A stretch of 64,000 nt of DNA from a virus (IMGVR_UViG_3300026484_000007:208603-272602), one strand, 5' to 3'; positions 41,893 through 52,100 are shown, counted from the stretch's first letter. The notes: generated by a model not told the origin, from the letters alone. Numbers and translations: made by a program.

Positions 41893-43599
41893 ATGTCAAA
41901 ATTCGAAAACTTTTTTGGAGCGCTTCCTATTTTAAAACATATGAAATCTGAAGATTTTAAAGCTTTAAAATTACTAACAGAAAATGAAAAATATTCAGAA
42001 GATCTTCAAAAACTTGAAAATATTAATTCTAAATTAATCAATATTATCAATAACCCTTATTTAAAATATCCTAATTATTTAAAAGAACAAGATGAATCTT
42101 TTATAGATACATTTTATAATAATAAAGAAGGTAAAGAAAAATTAAAAAAAACATTAAGTGATAGATATCGATCTTCAATAGATACATTAGAAGAATATTC
42201 TAAAAATTTAGATAAAATAGATTATACTTTTGAAATTCTTTTTGAAGCTCAAGAAGAAGTAAATTCCGAAAGCCAATCAGATCCTTCTCAATCTCAAAAT
42301 GGCGAAAATAGAAAATTATCTGACGAACAGATTCAGCAGATAGCTCAAGGTATCCAAGATGGATCAATATCCGAAGAAGAGATTCAATCTGCGATACAGC
42401 AAGGTCAAATTGGAGAAGGAGATGTTGAATTAATTCAACAAGCGATGGGTCAGCAATCTGAAGAATCTGCTCAACAAAAAGAGGAAATTTCTAAACAACA
42501 AGTTGATCAAATTACTGATTCTTTTATTCGATTAAATTTATTTGATAAAATTAATGATCTTGAAGAAAAATTTGAAAGTTTTATCAATACTTCAAATGAT
42601 GCTGAAATGGTCGAAAAAATTAAACAATTAAAAAATTATTTAGATATAATTCTTTCTTTAGTGTATAATATGGATGTAAATTTGCTTTACCAATTATACG
42701 CTACTATCGAATTAAAAGCAATTACATTATTTAAAGAAAAAATGGGAATAAAAACTATAGATGATGATGACGAATACTTAATTAATCTTCAACGTCAAGC
42801 ATATGCTCAAGAATTAAAAAGTAAATTTCCAAAAGAAATTCTTATGGAAAAATTAGCTTCTGGCGAATTAGAAGGTACTACGATTCTTGAAGATTTAGTA
42901 AAATATCAAATATATTCAGAAGAAGAAATTCAACAGATGATGCAAGAGGCACAGCAGCAACAGGAACAACAACAGGCGCAAGAACAAGGGCAACCAGAAC
43001 AAGGATCCCCAGCAGATCAACAACCTGGAACACCTGATCCAGCAGCAGCTCAAGCGCAACCTCAGCCAGATCAACCTGCTCAGCAAGCTAATCCTCAACA
43101 AGTTGATCCAGCGCAAGCGGGACAAGCTCAAGCTCAACCTCAACCAACACAAGGATCTCCAGCAGATCAACAAGCTCAAGCGGGACAAGCTCAAGCACAA
43201 CCTCAAAATAATCAAGAACAATTAGCTCAGCAGATGATGCAATCTGCTGAAGAATTAAAACAAGCTGCTCAAGTAATGTTAAATAATTCAGAACAAGATG
43301 AAATTACGCAAATCGCTAACGCAATCGTATCTGGGCAAATGTCAGCTGATGAATTAATTCAACAATTTATGAATAATCAGATTTCGAAAGAAGATTTTAA
43401 AAAGATTATTTCAAAAATCGATGAAATTAAAAAAGCTGGTGGAGAAGGATCTTCTGGAGATCAAGCTCAAAGCCAAGCTCAAAGTCAAGGCGAACAGCAA
43501 ATTACAGATGATGAATCTAAAGATTTAAAAGCAAAAGAATCGAAAGAACCTAAAAAGAAAAAGAATGTTGACGTTAGTAGCGACGCAGTTGATGTATAA
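41893..43599 (+). CDS. Glutamine/proline-rich virion or scaffold protein, 568 aa
   Basis: Helical N-terminus (1-120), a conserved-looking repeat unit 'QIAQGIQDGSISEEEIQSAI' (about 135-155), also present as 'QIANAIVSGQMSADELIQQF' near residue 480, a helical middle, and a long disordered Q/P/A segment (~345-460) made of QAQPQ and QGSPADQQ repeats. Ends in a basic tail. It directly follows the portal and could be the scaffold or core protein of the prohead, since such proteins combine helices and disordered charged segments. Not assigned to a family. Confidence 0.6.
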   Translation: MSKFENFFGALPILKHMKSEDFKALKLLTENEKYSEDLQKLENINSKLINIINNPYLKYPNYLKEQDESFIDTFYNNKEGKEKLKKTLSDRYRSSIDTLEEYSKNLDKIDYTFEILFEAQEEVNSESQSDPSQSQNGENRKLSDEQIQQIAQGIQDGSISEEEIQSAIQQGQIGEGDVELIQQAMGQQSEESAQQKEEISKQQVDQITDSFIRLNLFDKINDLEEKFESFINTSNDAEMVEKIKQLKNYLDIILSLVYNMDVNLLYQLYATIELKAITLFKEKMGIKTIDDDDEYLINLQRQAYAQELKSKFPKEILMEKLASGELEGTTILEDLVKYQIYSEEEIQQMMQEAQQQQEQQQAQEQGQPEQGSPADQQPGTPDPAAAQAQPQPDQPAQQANPQQVDPAQAGQAQAQPQPTQGSPADQQAQAGQAQAQPQNNQEQLAQQMMQSAEELKQAAQVMLNNSEQDEITQIANAIVSGQMSADELIQQFMNNQISKEDFKKIISKIDEIKKAGGEGSSGDQAQSQAQSQGEQQITDDESKDLKAKESKEPKKKKNVDVSSDAVDV

Positions 43600-43602
43600 G
43601 AA

Positions 43603-43690
43603 TTATTAAAAATCATTAAGAATTATTAAGAATTATTAAGAATTATTAAAAATTATTAAGAATTATTAAAAATATATAGAATTATAAAAA
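43603..43690 (+). repeat. 10-bp tandem repeat (ATTATTAAGA)n
   Basis: Six to seven imperfect copies of a 10-base AT-rich unit between the stop at 43599 and the ribosome binding site (AAAAAGGA) of the fibre gene at 43709. Confidence 0.85.
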
Positions 43691-43708
43691 ATTATAAAAA
43701 GGATTACG

Positions 43709-46621
43709 ATGGCTACTGAAATAGTAACGAATGAAGATTATAAAAAAGTAGAAATTCTTGGATTATTGCCAACCGCTAGAGATCCATCCGATTGGCTTCG
43801 AATGGTCGCAAGAATTTTTGGGGCTTATAAACAAGTCGATTTAAATAAATCCATCGCAGCTTATATCGATGGATTCGATATTAAAGTTACCGAAGAAGGT
43901 GATCGATATAAATTCGAGATCTCTGCTGGATCATGTTTTATTGATGATCAATTTATTGGATTTAAAGATGACGTCGTATGGTATCTTTATAAAAATACCA
44001 TAGTACCAAACTCTGATAAAATTTTAGTCCTTTATTATCAATGGTCTTTAGAATTTAATTATAATCTCGCTGAGTTTAAAGTAATTGATGAATCTGAGTT
44101 CGTTCCTCAAAATATGATTAGAATTCGAAGATTTAAAATTAATGCTGATTATAGTATTACATTAGAACCATCTGATTTAGATCAACAATTCGCAGATAAC
44201 TTTAAAAAATTATTTGAAATTGCTTCAGATAAAGTTGTATCTTCAATGGATTCATTAAAGTATCATTTTGAATCGTATGATGTTGAAGAAAATAAAATTG
44301 CTCCAGAAACTAAGTCAGGTGACTTTGTATATTTAGATTATATTACTGGACAATATCGCCCTGCTAGATCATGTACTAAAAAATACGATAAAGCAGTAGG
44401 AATTTATTTAAAAAATATTAATAATAATAAACAATATGTAATTTTTTCTGGGATAGTGAATTTCGATGAATCTCAATGGTACATCGATGATGAAAGAAGT
44501 TATCTAAAAAATTTAGAAAAAGGTACTAGTTATTACTTAGCGGACAATTGTCTGGAAACCAACGTTTATACTGGAGAAGTGAAAGTAATCAATCCAGGAG
44601 CTATAAGTTCAAAATTTTATCCAGGGCTGGTTAGAGTAGGATTTTCAATCGATGAAAATTCTTTATTTATTCAATTAGATTATTCTTCTGAAATGAACGT
44701 GAATAATATATTAGAATTATTTGGAGATAAAGAAAGATTCTCTTTAAGATACACTCAGTTTTATGATTATTTTTCTATAGTAAATCAATTAAATAAATAT
44801 AATGAATACACTGCGGGAGATTATTTATCTCATAAAGATTTAATTGATTCAAATATAGATGAAATTGATTCTCGTATAAATACGGATCTTTCAGATCTTA
44901 ATACAGCTTATTCAAATTGGAGCACTGCTAAATCTAATTTAGAAAATCATGTTTCATCTACATCAAGTTCATCAGATTACAAAACGAATTTTGAATCTAT
45001 ATTTAATCAGTATCATAAAAAGATCTATAATCAATTGAAAGCAATTTATAATGGAGACCAAATCAAAAACGTTCGTGATAATATTAAATTTATTTTAGAT
45101 TTAATTAAAGCAAATATTGATGCTAGTCAAAGTGCTTATGATGATATTGCTACTGCAAATACATCATTTGAGACAAAAACGATTGGTAAAAAATGGCAAG
45201 CATTAATAGATGATATGAATGATATTTACGACATGATTAATTATTGGTATCAATTATTAGGAACTGGCACTGACGATAAAACCTTACTAGCAAATTCTGA
45301 AAAAAGAATTCAGGATATTATAATAAATTATTTTAATAAAACTAACGATCTATCAACGACTATTAATAATTCAAATACATATTTGGATATTACTACTGAA
45401 AATGACGATGGTAGTACAACAACCACTACTGGTTATATTTCAAAAATTATTAATAGTATTCAAGATTCATTAAATTCTTTCAGTTCAAATCATTTAACAG
45501 TTATGTCTGTAGCTCAAGATCCAAATAATTATAGATTTGATGATACATTCTTTACTTTAGACTATCAAAAAATTACTGATTATTATCAATTATCAAAAAC
45601 TTTAACTTGGGATGATGTAAGATATTATAAGGATTCTGATTTAACGGTTGATAATGTGGATGAAGAAACTGGAGAAGGAACTTATAGTTATTCGACTGAA
45701 ACTGACGCTGATGGTATTGCAAATATTCAAACCAATGACGTATTATTTAATACGACTACTGAAGTAAACGATACTTACGTAAATATTTATGATAATACTA
45801 GTCCAGATTCGGATAATTACAAAGATGAAACTTTATATACTGAAATGAAATTAGGTCTAGCTTTATTAAGCAATAATCTTTTATATATAAATAAAGTTCA
45901 TGATAGTTTATTATACATGCGTGGATATATTATTGAATTCCAAAAATTAATTACTTATTTTGATAATTATTTTAGTGCTGTTAGTATCTCAACAGAAACC
46001 TCAAATATAGAAACAATCAATACTAATTTTAATACATTAGCAGTAACTTTAATGAATAAAAAAGATCTTTTAAATAATCATCAAATCGAAACATATACTG
46101 ATAAAATGATTAAAGATAAATTAAATATCCATTTAAATGAATTAAATTCTATCAAAGCTGATAATGAAAATACGGTAATTGATTTAAGTACTAAAATGAC
46201 AACAGTGAAAGAAAATCTTGGAGTAGATTTAGATCAAAATAATCCTGTTTTAAGTATCTTTAGTATAAATAATTATCAGCGAATAATTTATAATTACACT
46301 TACATCGTTCAACGTTTAAGAATCAAATTTACTGATAAAAAAGTTATCGAAGATCGAATTCAGATCATTGATAATAAAATTGCTTTTGTGACTAGTCAAC
46401 CAGTAATTGATCAAGCTTTATTAACTCAATTGCAAGATCTTAAAGCATCATATGTTAATACATTAAATCAAGTGAATTTTGAAATTGAAACTTTAGCTAC
46501 TGAATTTAATAGATTAAGAACAGAGCATTTAGGTTTACCAGCGACAGCTGTTGAATCCGCAGATTTCGATGATGGAGGATTAGCTGTTAGTAATTTAGAT
46601 TGCTTAGATACCTCAGAGTGA
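43709..46621 (+). CDS. Large tail-fibre-like protein, 970 aa
   Basis: N-terminal ~330 residues form beta-rich domains (AAYIDGFDIKVTEEGDRYKF, VFFSGIVNFDE-type motifs) like baseplate-attached fibre bases. The remaining two thirds are helical and rich in N, D, T and S with coiled-coil patterns (SNLENHVSSTSSSSDYKTNF, TALVTL-type heptads). Such long helical/coiled segments are typical of trimeric fibres. The stop codon lies in a terminator hairpin. No enzymatic domain seen. Confidence 0.65.
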   Translation: MATEIVTNEDYKKVEILGLLPTARDPSDWLRMVARIFGAYKQVDLNKSIAAYIDGFDIKVTEEGDRYKFEISAGSCFIDDQFIGFKDDVVWYLYKNTIVPNSDKILVLYYQWSLEFNYNLAEFKVIDESEFVPQNMIRIRRFKINADYSITLEPSDLDQQFADNFKKLFEIASDKVVSSMDSLKYHFESYDVEENKIAPETKSGDFVYLDYITGQYRPARSCTKKYDKAVGIYLKNINNNKQYVIFSGIVNFDESQWYIDDERSYLKNLEKGTSYYLADNCLETNVYTGEVKVINPGAISSKFYPGLVRVGFSIDENSLFIQLDYSSEMNVNNILELFGDKERFSLRYTQFYDYFSIVNQLNKYNEYTAGDYLSHKDLIDSNIDEIDSRINTDLSDLNTAYSNWSTAKSNLENHVSSTSSSSDYKTNFESIFNQYHKKIYNQLKAIYNGDQIKNVRDNIKFILDLIKANIDASQSAYDDIATANTSFETKTIGKKWQALIDDMNDIYDMINYWYQLLGTGTDDKTLLANSEKRIQDIIINYFNKTNDLSTTINNSNTYLDITTENDDGSTTTTTGYISKIINSIQDSLNSFSSNHLTVMSVAQDPNNYRFDDTFFTLDYQKITDYYQLSKTLTWDDVRYYKDSDLTVDNVDEETGEGTYSYSTETDADGIANIQTNDVLFNTTTEVNDTYVNIYDNTSPDSDNYKDETLYTEMKLGLALLSNNLLYINKVHDSLLYMRGYIIEFQKLITYFDNYFSAVSISTETSNIETINTNFNTLAVTLMNKKDLLNNHQIETYTDKMIKDKLNIHLNELNSIKADNENTVIDLSTKMTTVKENLGVDLDQNNPVLSIFSINNYQRIIYNYTYIVQRLRIKFTDKKVIEDRIQIIDNKIAFVTSQPVIDQALLTQLQDLKASYVNTLNQVNFEIETLATEFNRLRTEHLGLPATAVESADFDDGGLAVSNLDCLDTSE

Positions 46622-46671
46622 TCTTTTTTAGATCACTTCTACGGGAGTGATCTTTTTTAGATCACTTTCAA
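46618..46671 (+). terminator. Tandem pair of identical GTGATC hairpins
   Basis: GTGATCTTTTTTAGATCACTT occurs twice in a row separated by CTACGGGA. The TGA stop codon of the fibre gene is within the first copy. Duplicated terminator or element insertion next to an existing one. Confidence 0.85.
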
Positions 46672-46677
46672 AATTGA

Positions 46678-46727
46678 ATTAAAAATAATTAAAAATAATT
46701 AAAAATAATTAAAAATAAAAAACTTAA
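46678..46727 (+). repeat. 10-bp tandem repeat (AATTAAAAAT)n
   Basis: Four copies of a 10-base unit immediately before the ribosome binding site of the 46738 gene. Confidence 0.85.
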
Positions 46728-46737
46728 AGGATTCAAA

Positions 46738-47046
46738 ATGGGATTAAAAAGATACATCACGATAATGAACGAAGATAATCAAACGAAAACCGTCGGGACA
46801 GATGTTACTGGTTTACTATTTGAAGTTTTCGTGTATAACGATCACGACACAAATGATTCTCGACAACCAACAATAAAATTTTATTTTCAAACAGATGACG
46901 ATTTAGAGATTACTGTTTTTAAAAAGAAATTAGAAGTGAATGAAACTTTTATTTTAAAGCCAGAGATATCGTTAATATCAGATGATTTAAAAATCTACTG
47001 CGATTTAAAAGGAGTTCAAGTAGTAACTCAAGTTCTTCAAAATTAA
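46738..47046 (+). CDS. Small beta-rich protein, 102 aa
   Basis: Alternating hydrophobic strands (KRYITIMNEDNQTKTVG, GLLFEVFVYND, IKFYFQTDDDLEITVF, LEVNETFILKP) suggest a compact beta-sandwich. Situated between two fibre genes, it is probably a fibre adaptor, chaperone or decoration protein. No recognised family. Confidence 0.65.
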   Translation: MGLKRYITIMNEDNQTKTVGTDVTGLLFEVFVYNDHDTNDSRQPTIKFYFQTDDDLEITVFKKKLEVNETFILKPEISLISDDLKIYCDLKGVQVVTQVLQN

Positions 47047-47057
47047 AGGATCGAAAA

Positions 47058-49277
47058 ATGGGAATAGTAGTAAAGACTAAAGAAATATATCCAATTTACG
47101 AAGAAAATTGTAAAGCGAATCAAGAGATTGCTCTTGTCGAAGCAGCTCGAGATGATAATAATGAAAATAATATACATTATAAAGCTAAAGATAGCACTCA
47201 AGTATATTCATATATTCATATAAATGGAGATACTGGAGAAATCACTTTAACCACTCAAGGGGTCGAAGCAGTAAATACAGATTACGATGATAAATCATTA
47301 GAATTATGGTCTCTTGATTTTACGGTGATAGCTGAAGATACTGAACTTGGAGATTCAATAGAGATTGATCTTAGTGTTCCAGTTGTAAGAGTTAACGACA
47401 GCGCTCCTGTTGTAACAGATGAAATTAAATATCCTATTTATAGTAAAGATGTTAAAGAAGGTCAAAGAGTTCTAGATGTAAGAACTATGTATCCAAGTTA
47501 TTATAGAGTAATTAATACATCTTCAAAATATTTTACATTTAATGATTCTCAATTTGGTGCTTGTACATTAACTGCTGATGGAGTAGAACAAGCACAAAAA
47601 ATCTTTGAAAACGGCGGAAATCAAATGAGATTAGATGTCGAATTCGAAGATCAATATTGTGGATTAAAAACCACTCGTACTTATTATATTGATTTAATTG
47701 AAGGTTCTGCGGTTGAATACGTTCCTAAGAAATCAATTCTTGAGAATATCGGAGTTGTTCTTGGAATAGATATTTCTTCAAAATTTGAAACTTTTAAAAC
47801 CGATGCTGAAATAAAAAATAAATATTTATTAAATCAATATTTTGATTCTTTAAGTATAGATGATTTAGGTTTACTTGAAAATATTTTCAAAGGTGTAGCT
47901 TATTTTGAAACTGAAATGGGCAATAAATATAATGACACTAATCAATCAAATGAAATCATTAATGAATATAAATTAATGAAATCAATCGAAACTAACAGAA
48001 CTTCTTTAATCAATAAAGGTATAAAACATTATTTACAAGCGCTTGATAAAGATTATACTTTAAATTATAATTTTCAAGGGAAGATTAGCAATTCCAATTT
48101 TAATCTTGGGACAAATTTATTTAATTATCAGGATGATCAATCAATTAAAAATATTTTTTATAATGTAATGTATTTAAAAGATCAAATTGAGAATCTTGTT
48201 GATAAAAAAATTCAATCGAACAATGAATCAATTTCATCAGTTGTTGGTCAAGCTTTTAAAGCAGTACATGATGAATTCAATTATGTGAATAAAAGTATTC
48301 TGATGAATCATTTTACAAAACTTGGTAAATATATTTGGAATACAAATAAACGGGTTTATAAAATCTTGACTAATCAAAATAAATTAACTAATGAAGTTTC
48401 TGTGGATTCATCAAGAATTCAAGATATAATAAATTTATTATTTATTGATGATACTAGTACTTTACCTACGTCAGCGGCAGCTAATTATGATACATATAAA
48501 GGTGATCATACTACGGAAACTCTTACTGGAACATCAAAAGGATTTTTTGGATGGATCAAAGCGATCGATGATAGATACTTAGAAGACTGGGGAGTTAATG
48601 ATAACGATCGTTGGCAATTCACGAATAGCACTGATGGTGATGGTGAATTAAAATATGATAAATTAACTAGATTAATTGCTGCTACAGCTGGTGATGCAGA
48701 CGAAGTTGCTCGAATACTAATGGAAACAGATGATATTACTTTTGAGCAAGGTAAATCAAAATTTTATTTTATCGGTGGAGATAGTAATTGTAAATTACAA
48801 TTATCCGCAGATGCAGGTGTTACGACTATAGTTGAAGCTGATGAATTCGATGGAACTGCATCTTCTGCGAAATACGCGGATATCGCCGAATATTATTTAG
48901 CAGATAAAAATTATGAAAAAGGAACTGTATTAGTATTTGATTCTTCAGATTCCGATTTTGAAATTACCCTTGGATCTTCTAAAGATCAATATCCGATAGG
49001 GATCGTTTCTTCAAGACCAGGATATATATTAAATTCATCTAAAGCAGAAATTCCAAATTGGAATTTAATTGCGTTAAAAGGAAGAGTTCCTGTAAAAATT
49101 AATTCAAAAATAAAAGAGATCAAAAAAGGATCTTTATTGTATGCTAGTGTATCTGAGCCAGGAACTGCTACGCCAGAAAAAGATGATTCTATAGGAAACA
49201 AACCTATCGCAATTATCATTCAAAGATATAATAAAACTGATGATGAAAACATACTCGTTAATTGCTACGTTATTTAA
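47058..49277 (+). CDS. Tail fibre with cadherin-like N-terminus and C-terminal chaperone-like domain
   Basis: 739 residues. N-terminal part resembles a cadherin repeat (YSYIHINGDTGEITLT followed by FTVIAED, ending in VNDSAPVV, the typical cadherin N-D-xxP signature). A middle region of mostly helical residues follows. The C-terminal ~120 residues read SAKYADIAEYYLADKNYEKG, TVLVFDSS, YPIGIVSSRPGYILNS and LKGRVPVKI, the pattern of the self-cleaving C-terminal domain of phage fibres (peptidase G2/'AEYY' type), which assists trimerisation. Likely receptor-binding fibre. Ends with a terminator and boundary repeat, directly ahead of the radical SAM cluster. Confidence 0.75.
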   Translation: MGIVVKTKEIYPIYEENCKANQEIALVEAARDDNNENNIHYKAKDSTQVYSYIHINGDTGEITLTTQGVEAVNTDYDDKSLELWSLDFTVIAEDTELGDSIEIDLSVPVVRVNDSAPVVTDEIKYPIYSKDVKEGQRVLDVRTMYPSYYRVINTSSKYFTFNDSQFGACTLTADGVEQAQKIFENGGNQMRLDVEFEDQYCGLKTTRTYYIDLIEGSAVEYVPKKSILENIGVVLGIDISSKFETFKTDAEIKNKYLLNQYFDSLSIDDLGLLENIFKGVAYFETEMGNKYNDTNQSNEIINEYKLMKSIETNRTSLINKGIKHYLQALDKDYTLNYNFQGKISNSNFNLGTNLFNYQDDQSIKNIFYNVMYLKDQIENLVDKKIQSNNESISSVVGQAFKAVHDEFNYVNKSILMNHFTKLGKYIWNTNKRVYKILTNQNKLTNEVSVDSSRIQDIINLLFIDDTSTLPTSAAANYDTYKGDHTTETLTGTSKGFFGWIKAIDDRYLEDWGVNDNDRWQFTNSTDGDGELKYDKLTRLIAATAGDADEVARILMETDDITFEQGKSKFYFIGGDSNCKLQLSADAGVTTIVEADEFDGTASSAKYADIAEYYLADKNYEKGTVLVFDSSDSDFEITLGSSKDQYPIGIVSSRPGYILNSSKAEIPNWNLIALKGRVPVKINSKIKEIKKGSLLYASVSEPGTATPEKDDSIGNKPIAIIIQRYNKTDDENILVNCYVI

Positions 49278-49308
49278 ATTTATTTAAACGTAGATCAAAC
49301 GTCATTTA

Positions 49309-49337
49309 AAAGTGATCTTTTTAAGATCACTTTTTTT
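49309..49337 (+). terminator. GTGATC hairpin terminator
   Basis: AAAGTGATC/GATCACTTT stem, then seven T and GTCGTTAG (49338-49345). Confidence 0.85.
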
Positions 49338-49382
49338 GTCGTTAGAAAAAATCCATAGAAAAGATTATAAAAATTAAGAAAA

Positions 49383-49516
49383 AACAGCGATCCTAAAACG
49401 TTGCGCTTCTATGGATACACAAAGATATATACGAGTTCTAAAGTTTTATAGTTTTAGAACTCGTATATATCCTTAGTATCGAAAAAAGATGCTACTTAGA
49501 AAATCAAAATTTTTCA
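49383..49516 (+). repeat. Operon-boundary repeat, copy E
   Basis: CGAGTTCTAAA/TTTAGAACTCG type. GATATC is changed to GATACAC, otherwise conserved. Lies 105 bases before the first radical SAM gene, so it probably serves the whole cluster. Confidence 0.8.
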
Positions 49517-49546
49517 AGAAAAAAATAAAAAAATAAAGGAAAATAA

Positions 49547-50509
49547 ATGCTAAATGAAATTACTTTATTTATCACAAAAGAATGCAATATGAACTGCGAT
49601 TATTGTACTCAAGAAAATAATAAAGATTCGATAGATGATAATGAATCGCTAGAGTTAACAATCAAAACAATTGAAAGTTTAATCAAAGATAAAAAATTAA
49701 GTTCAAAAACTTCGTGGCATTTTTTTGGAGGAGAACCTACTTTAAAATTCGATAAAATGTTAAAATTATATAAGTATTTAAAAACTCAAGGCTTTAAAAA
49801 TTTTAAATTATTTACTAATGGATTAATAAAAGAATCTTTTTTAGATCACATTCCAAATGATATAATGATTTCGATATCCTACGATGGATTGTCTCAGAAA
49901 AATCGATCTTCAAAAGATCGTGATAAAATTATTAATAATATTAAATATTTAATTACTAAAAATAATTTTGAAAAAATAAATTTCATTTATGATGAATTTT
50001 TATTAAAAAATTATTTTTTTATTAGTGATCTTTTAAAGATCCCTGAGTGGAAAATTACACATAGTTTAAATAGAAATTTTTATTGGTGGACTCCAGAAAG
50101 AATTGAAAAATATTTAACCGAATTTAATGCTTTAGCAGAATATAATTTTTTTGCAAATATATATAGAAAAAATAAAGATATCGAAGATATATATTTTATG
50201 TATTTTCAAAATATATTTAATCAATCAAAAAGATCGATTTTAGGATGTGGGCTTAAAGATTCTCGAATAAGTATATATCCAGATGGATCTATCAAAAATT
50301 GCGGAATTAGATCATTTAATGAAGATGATTATGTTTCTCAAAAAGAGATTGAATCTTTTTGTAAAAATTGTGAAGCTTATAAATTCTGCGATAAAAAATG
50401 CCCTATCGAAATGAAAAAATTTCCAGAGCTTTTTCAATATTCTTTTTGTGAAATAAAAATAAATGAAATTAAAACGCTTGAAAAATATTTTAAAAAGGAA
50501 CTTAAATGA
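49547..50509 (+). CDS. Radical SAM/SPASM protein 1
   Basis: 320 residues. Radical SAM cluster ligands C13, C17, C20 in CNMNCDYC and a GGEPT motif (FFGGEPT). The C-terminal part is cysteine-rich: ILGCGLKD, IKNCGIR, SFCKNCEAYKFCDKKC, SFCEIK. This is the SPASM arrangement for additional Fe-S clusters found in enzymes that modify peptides and proteins (anSME, sactionine and ranthipeptide synthases). First gene of the cluster after a boundary repeat, overlapping the next ORF. Substrate may be the Cys-rich protein at 52113. Confidence 0.9.
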   Translation: MLNEITLFITKECNMNCDYCTQENNKDSIDDNESLELTIKTIESLIKDKKLSSKTSWHFFGGEPTLKFDKMLKLYKYLKTQGFKNFKLFTNGLIKESFLDHIPNDIMISISYDGLSQKNRSSKDRDKIINNIKYLITKNNFEKINFIYDEFLLKNYFFISDLLKIPEWKITHSLNRNFYWWTPERIEKYLTEFNALAEYNFFANIYRKNKDIEDIYFMYFQNIFNQSKRSILGCGLKDSRISIYPDGSIKNCGIRSFNEDDYVSQKEIESFCKNCEAYKFCDKKCPIEMKKFPELFQYSFCEIKINEIKTLEKYFKKELK

Positions 50510-50916
50510 ATTCAGAACTTATCTTATACAAGTATCTTATTACAGATAAAATACGATCTTTAAAAGATCTTTTTAATCTTAATCCAGATGAAAAATTAAT
50601 TTATGCAATAGATAATTTATTAGAGAGCGCTATTCTTTTTGAATCTTTAAATGATTCAAAACTAGAAAAAATTTCAGAAGAATTATTTAATCTTCATGAA
50701 AGATTATATTCGGAAATAGAAAATATAGTTCATAAAAAATTCCAAAATGAATTATTAAATGAAAAAATTATTAAAGAAAAGCAAGAGTACTACGAAGAGA
50801 TCTTAAAAAGATCACAAACTGATTTAGACAAAAAAGAATATGAAGATATCGAATCTCTCGAATTTCAATTGAAAAAGGATATAAGAAAGGATACAAGAAA
50901 GGATACTAAAAAATGA
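50506..50916 (+). CDS. Helical protein between two SPASM genes, 136 aa
   Basis: Starts in an ATGA overlap and ends in another, so it is co-translated with both radical SAM neighbours. Fully helical, acidic in the middle and basic at the end (KKDIRKDTRKDTKK, 9-base tandem). No recognised family. Being embedded between two maturases it may act as a partner, for example holding the substrate. GATC palindromes encode RSLKDL and EILKRS. Confidence 0.7.
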   Translation: MNSELILYKYLITDKIRSLKDLFNLNPDEKLIYAIDNLLESAILFESLNDSKLEKISEELFNLHERLYSEIENIVHKKFQNELLNEKIIKEKQEYYEEILKRSQTDLDKKEYEDIESLEFQLKKDIRKDTRKDTKK

Positions 50917-52100
50917 AAGAAGCATCAAAAAATACAATAGAAAACACGGTAGTGATCGATTTAATTACTAATAAAGATTGCAATATGAATTGCAAGTATT
51001 GCTTTGAGCAAGGACATTTTAAGAATACTCAGCTAACCGAAGAAACAATAAATAATATTTTTAATTATATTAAATTATTAAAAGAAAAAGATCCTTCGGT
51101 AAATTTTGAATTTATTTTAATTGGTGGAGAACCGAGCATCGCAAAAAATTTAAATTTATTTTTAGAAAAATTGAAAACCTTAGACGAAAAGGATCTAAAA
51201 AAGATCACTTATATGACAAATGGATTATCAAAAGAAAAAATTGAAAATCATTTAAATCAAATAAATAATCTAATTGATCCTAAAAAGATCGAACTTCAAA
51301 TTTCTTATGATGGAAAAGGTTTTCATGATAAAAATAGATTATTTAAACAACAAGGGAATTTAATTCCTACAAGTGCTATTATAAAAGAGAATATCGATTA
51401 TTTTTATAATTCTGGTAAATGTTATGTTACTATAAAAAGTACAATAACTTATCAAGATTTATTAGATAAAGGATCTTTATTAGATACATTAAACGATTTT
51501 GAAGAATTAAATGAAAAATACCATATATTATATTCCGTTTCAGAAGACAAAACATCGTTCGAAATTCCTGAGAATTTATTTAAAAATAATTTAAATAAAT
51601 TATTAGAATCGTTATTGATCTTAGAAAGATTCGAAAAAGATTTCTTTAAAAAGAAAGGATATTTTTTGACTAAATGGTTTAATGGTGCTAGTTATAGAGC
51701 AGATAATAAAACTTGTGGTATGGGAAATAAAATTATTAGTTTTTCTCCAACGGGAGATGCAATGGCTTGCCATGCAATTGAATACTACGACACTAATGAA
51801 TCTAAAAAAGATCTTTTATACGGAAATATCAATCAAGACTCTTTAGATAGCATTTATGAAAATTTTGAAAGAATTAAAAAAGAAATCAATAATAATAAAT
51901 ACAACCAATGCATAGATTGCAAAACTTTATATTGTAGCAAATGTCCAGCATACACTTTCGAATCTTTAAAAGATCTAAAAAAGATCTATACTGGATCTAA
52001 ATTAAATAATCAAAATTTATGCAACTTTTTTAATTTATTAAGCATAAATATTTATAGAGTTTATAAAGAATTAAATATTCTTGATAAGCTGAAAAAATAA
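50913..52100 (+). CDS. Radical SAM/SPASM protein 2
   Basis: 395 residues. C23, C27, C30 in CNMNCKYC, GGEPS (LIGGEPS), and a SPASM-like C-terminus with TCGMGNKIISFSPTGDAMAC, QCIDCKTLYCSKC and LCNF. Length and motif order match peptide-modifying SPASM enzymes. Directly upstream of the 14-cysteine protein (13-base gap), so this is the most likely maturase for it. Two GATC palindromes in frame encode KDLKKI. Confidence 0.9.
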   Translation: MKEASKNTIENTVVIDLITNKDCNMNCKYCFEQGHFKNTQLTEETINNIFNYIKLLKEKDPSVNFEFILIGGEPSIAKNLNLFLEKLKTLDEKDLKKITYMTNGLSKEKIENHLNQINNLIDPKKIELQISYDGKGFHDKNRLFKQQGNLIPTSAIIKENIDYFYNSGKCYVTIKSTITYQDLLDKGSLLDTLNDFEELNEKYHILYSVSEDKTSFEIPENLFKNNLNKLLESLLILERFEKDFFKKKGYFLTKWFNGASYRADNKTCGMGNKIISFSPTGDAMACHAIEYYDTNESKKDLLYGNINQDSLDSIYENFERIKKEINNNKYNQCIDCKTLYCSKCPAYTFESLKDLKKIYTGSKLNNQNLCNFFNLLSINIYRVYKELNILDKLKK

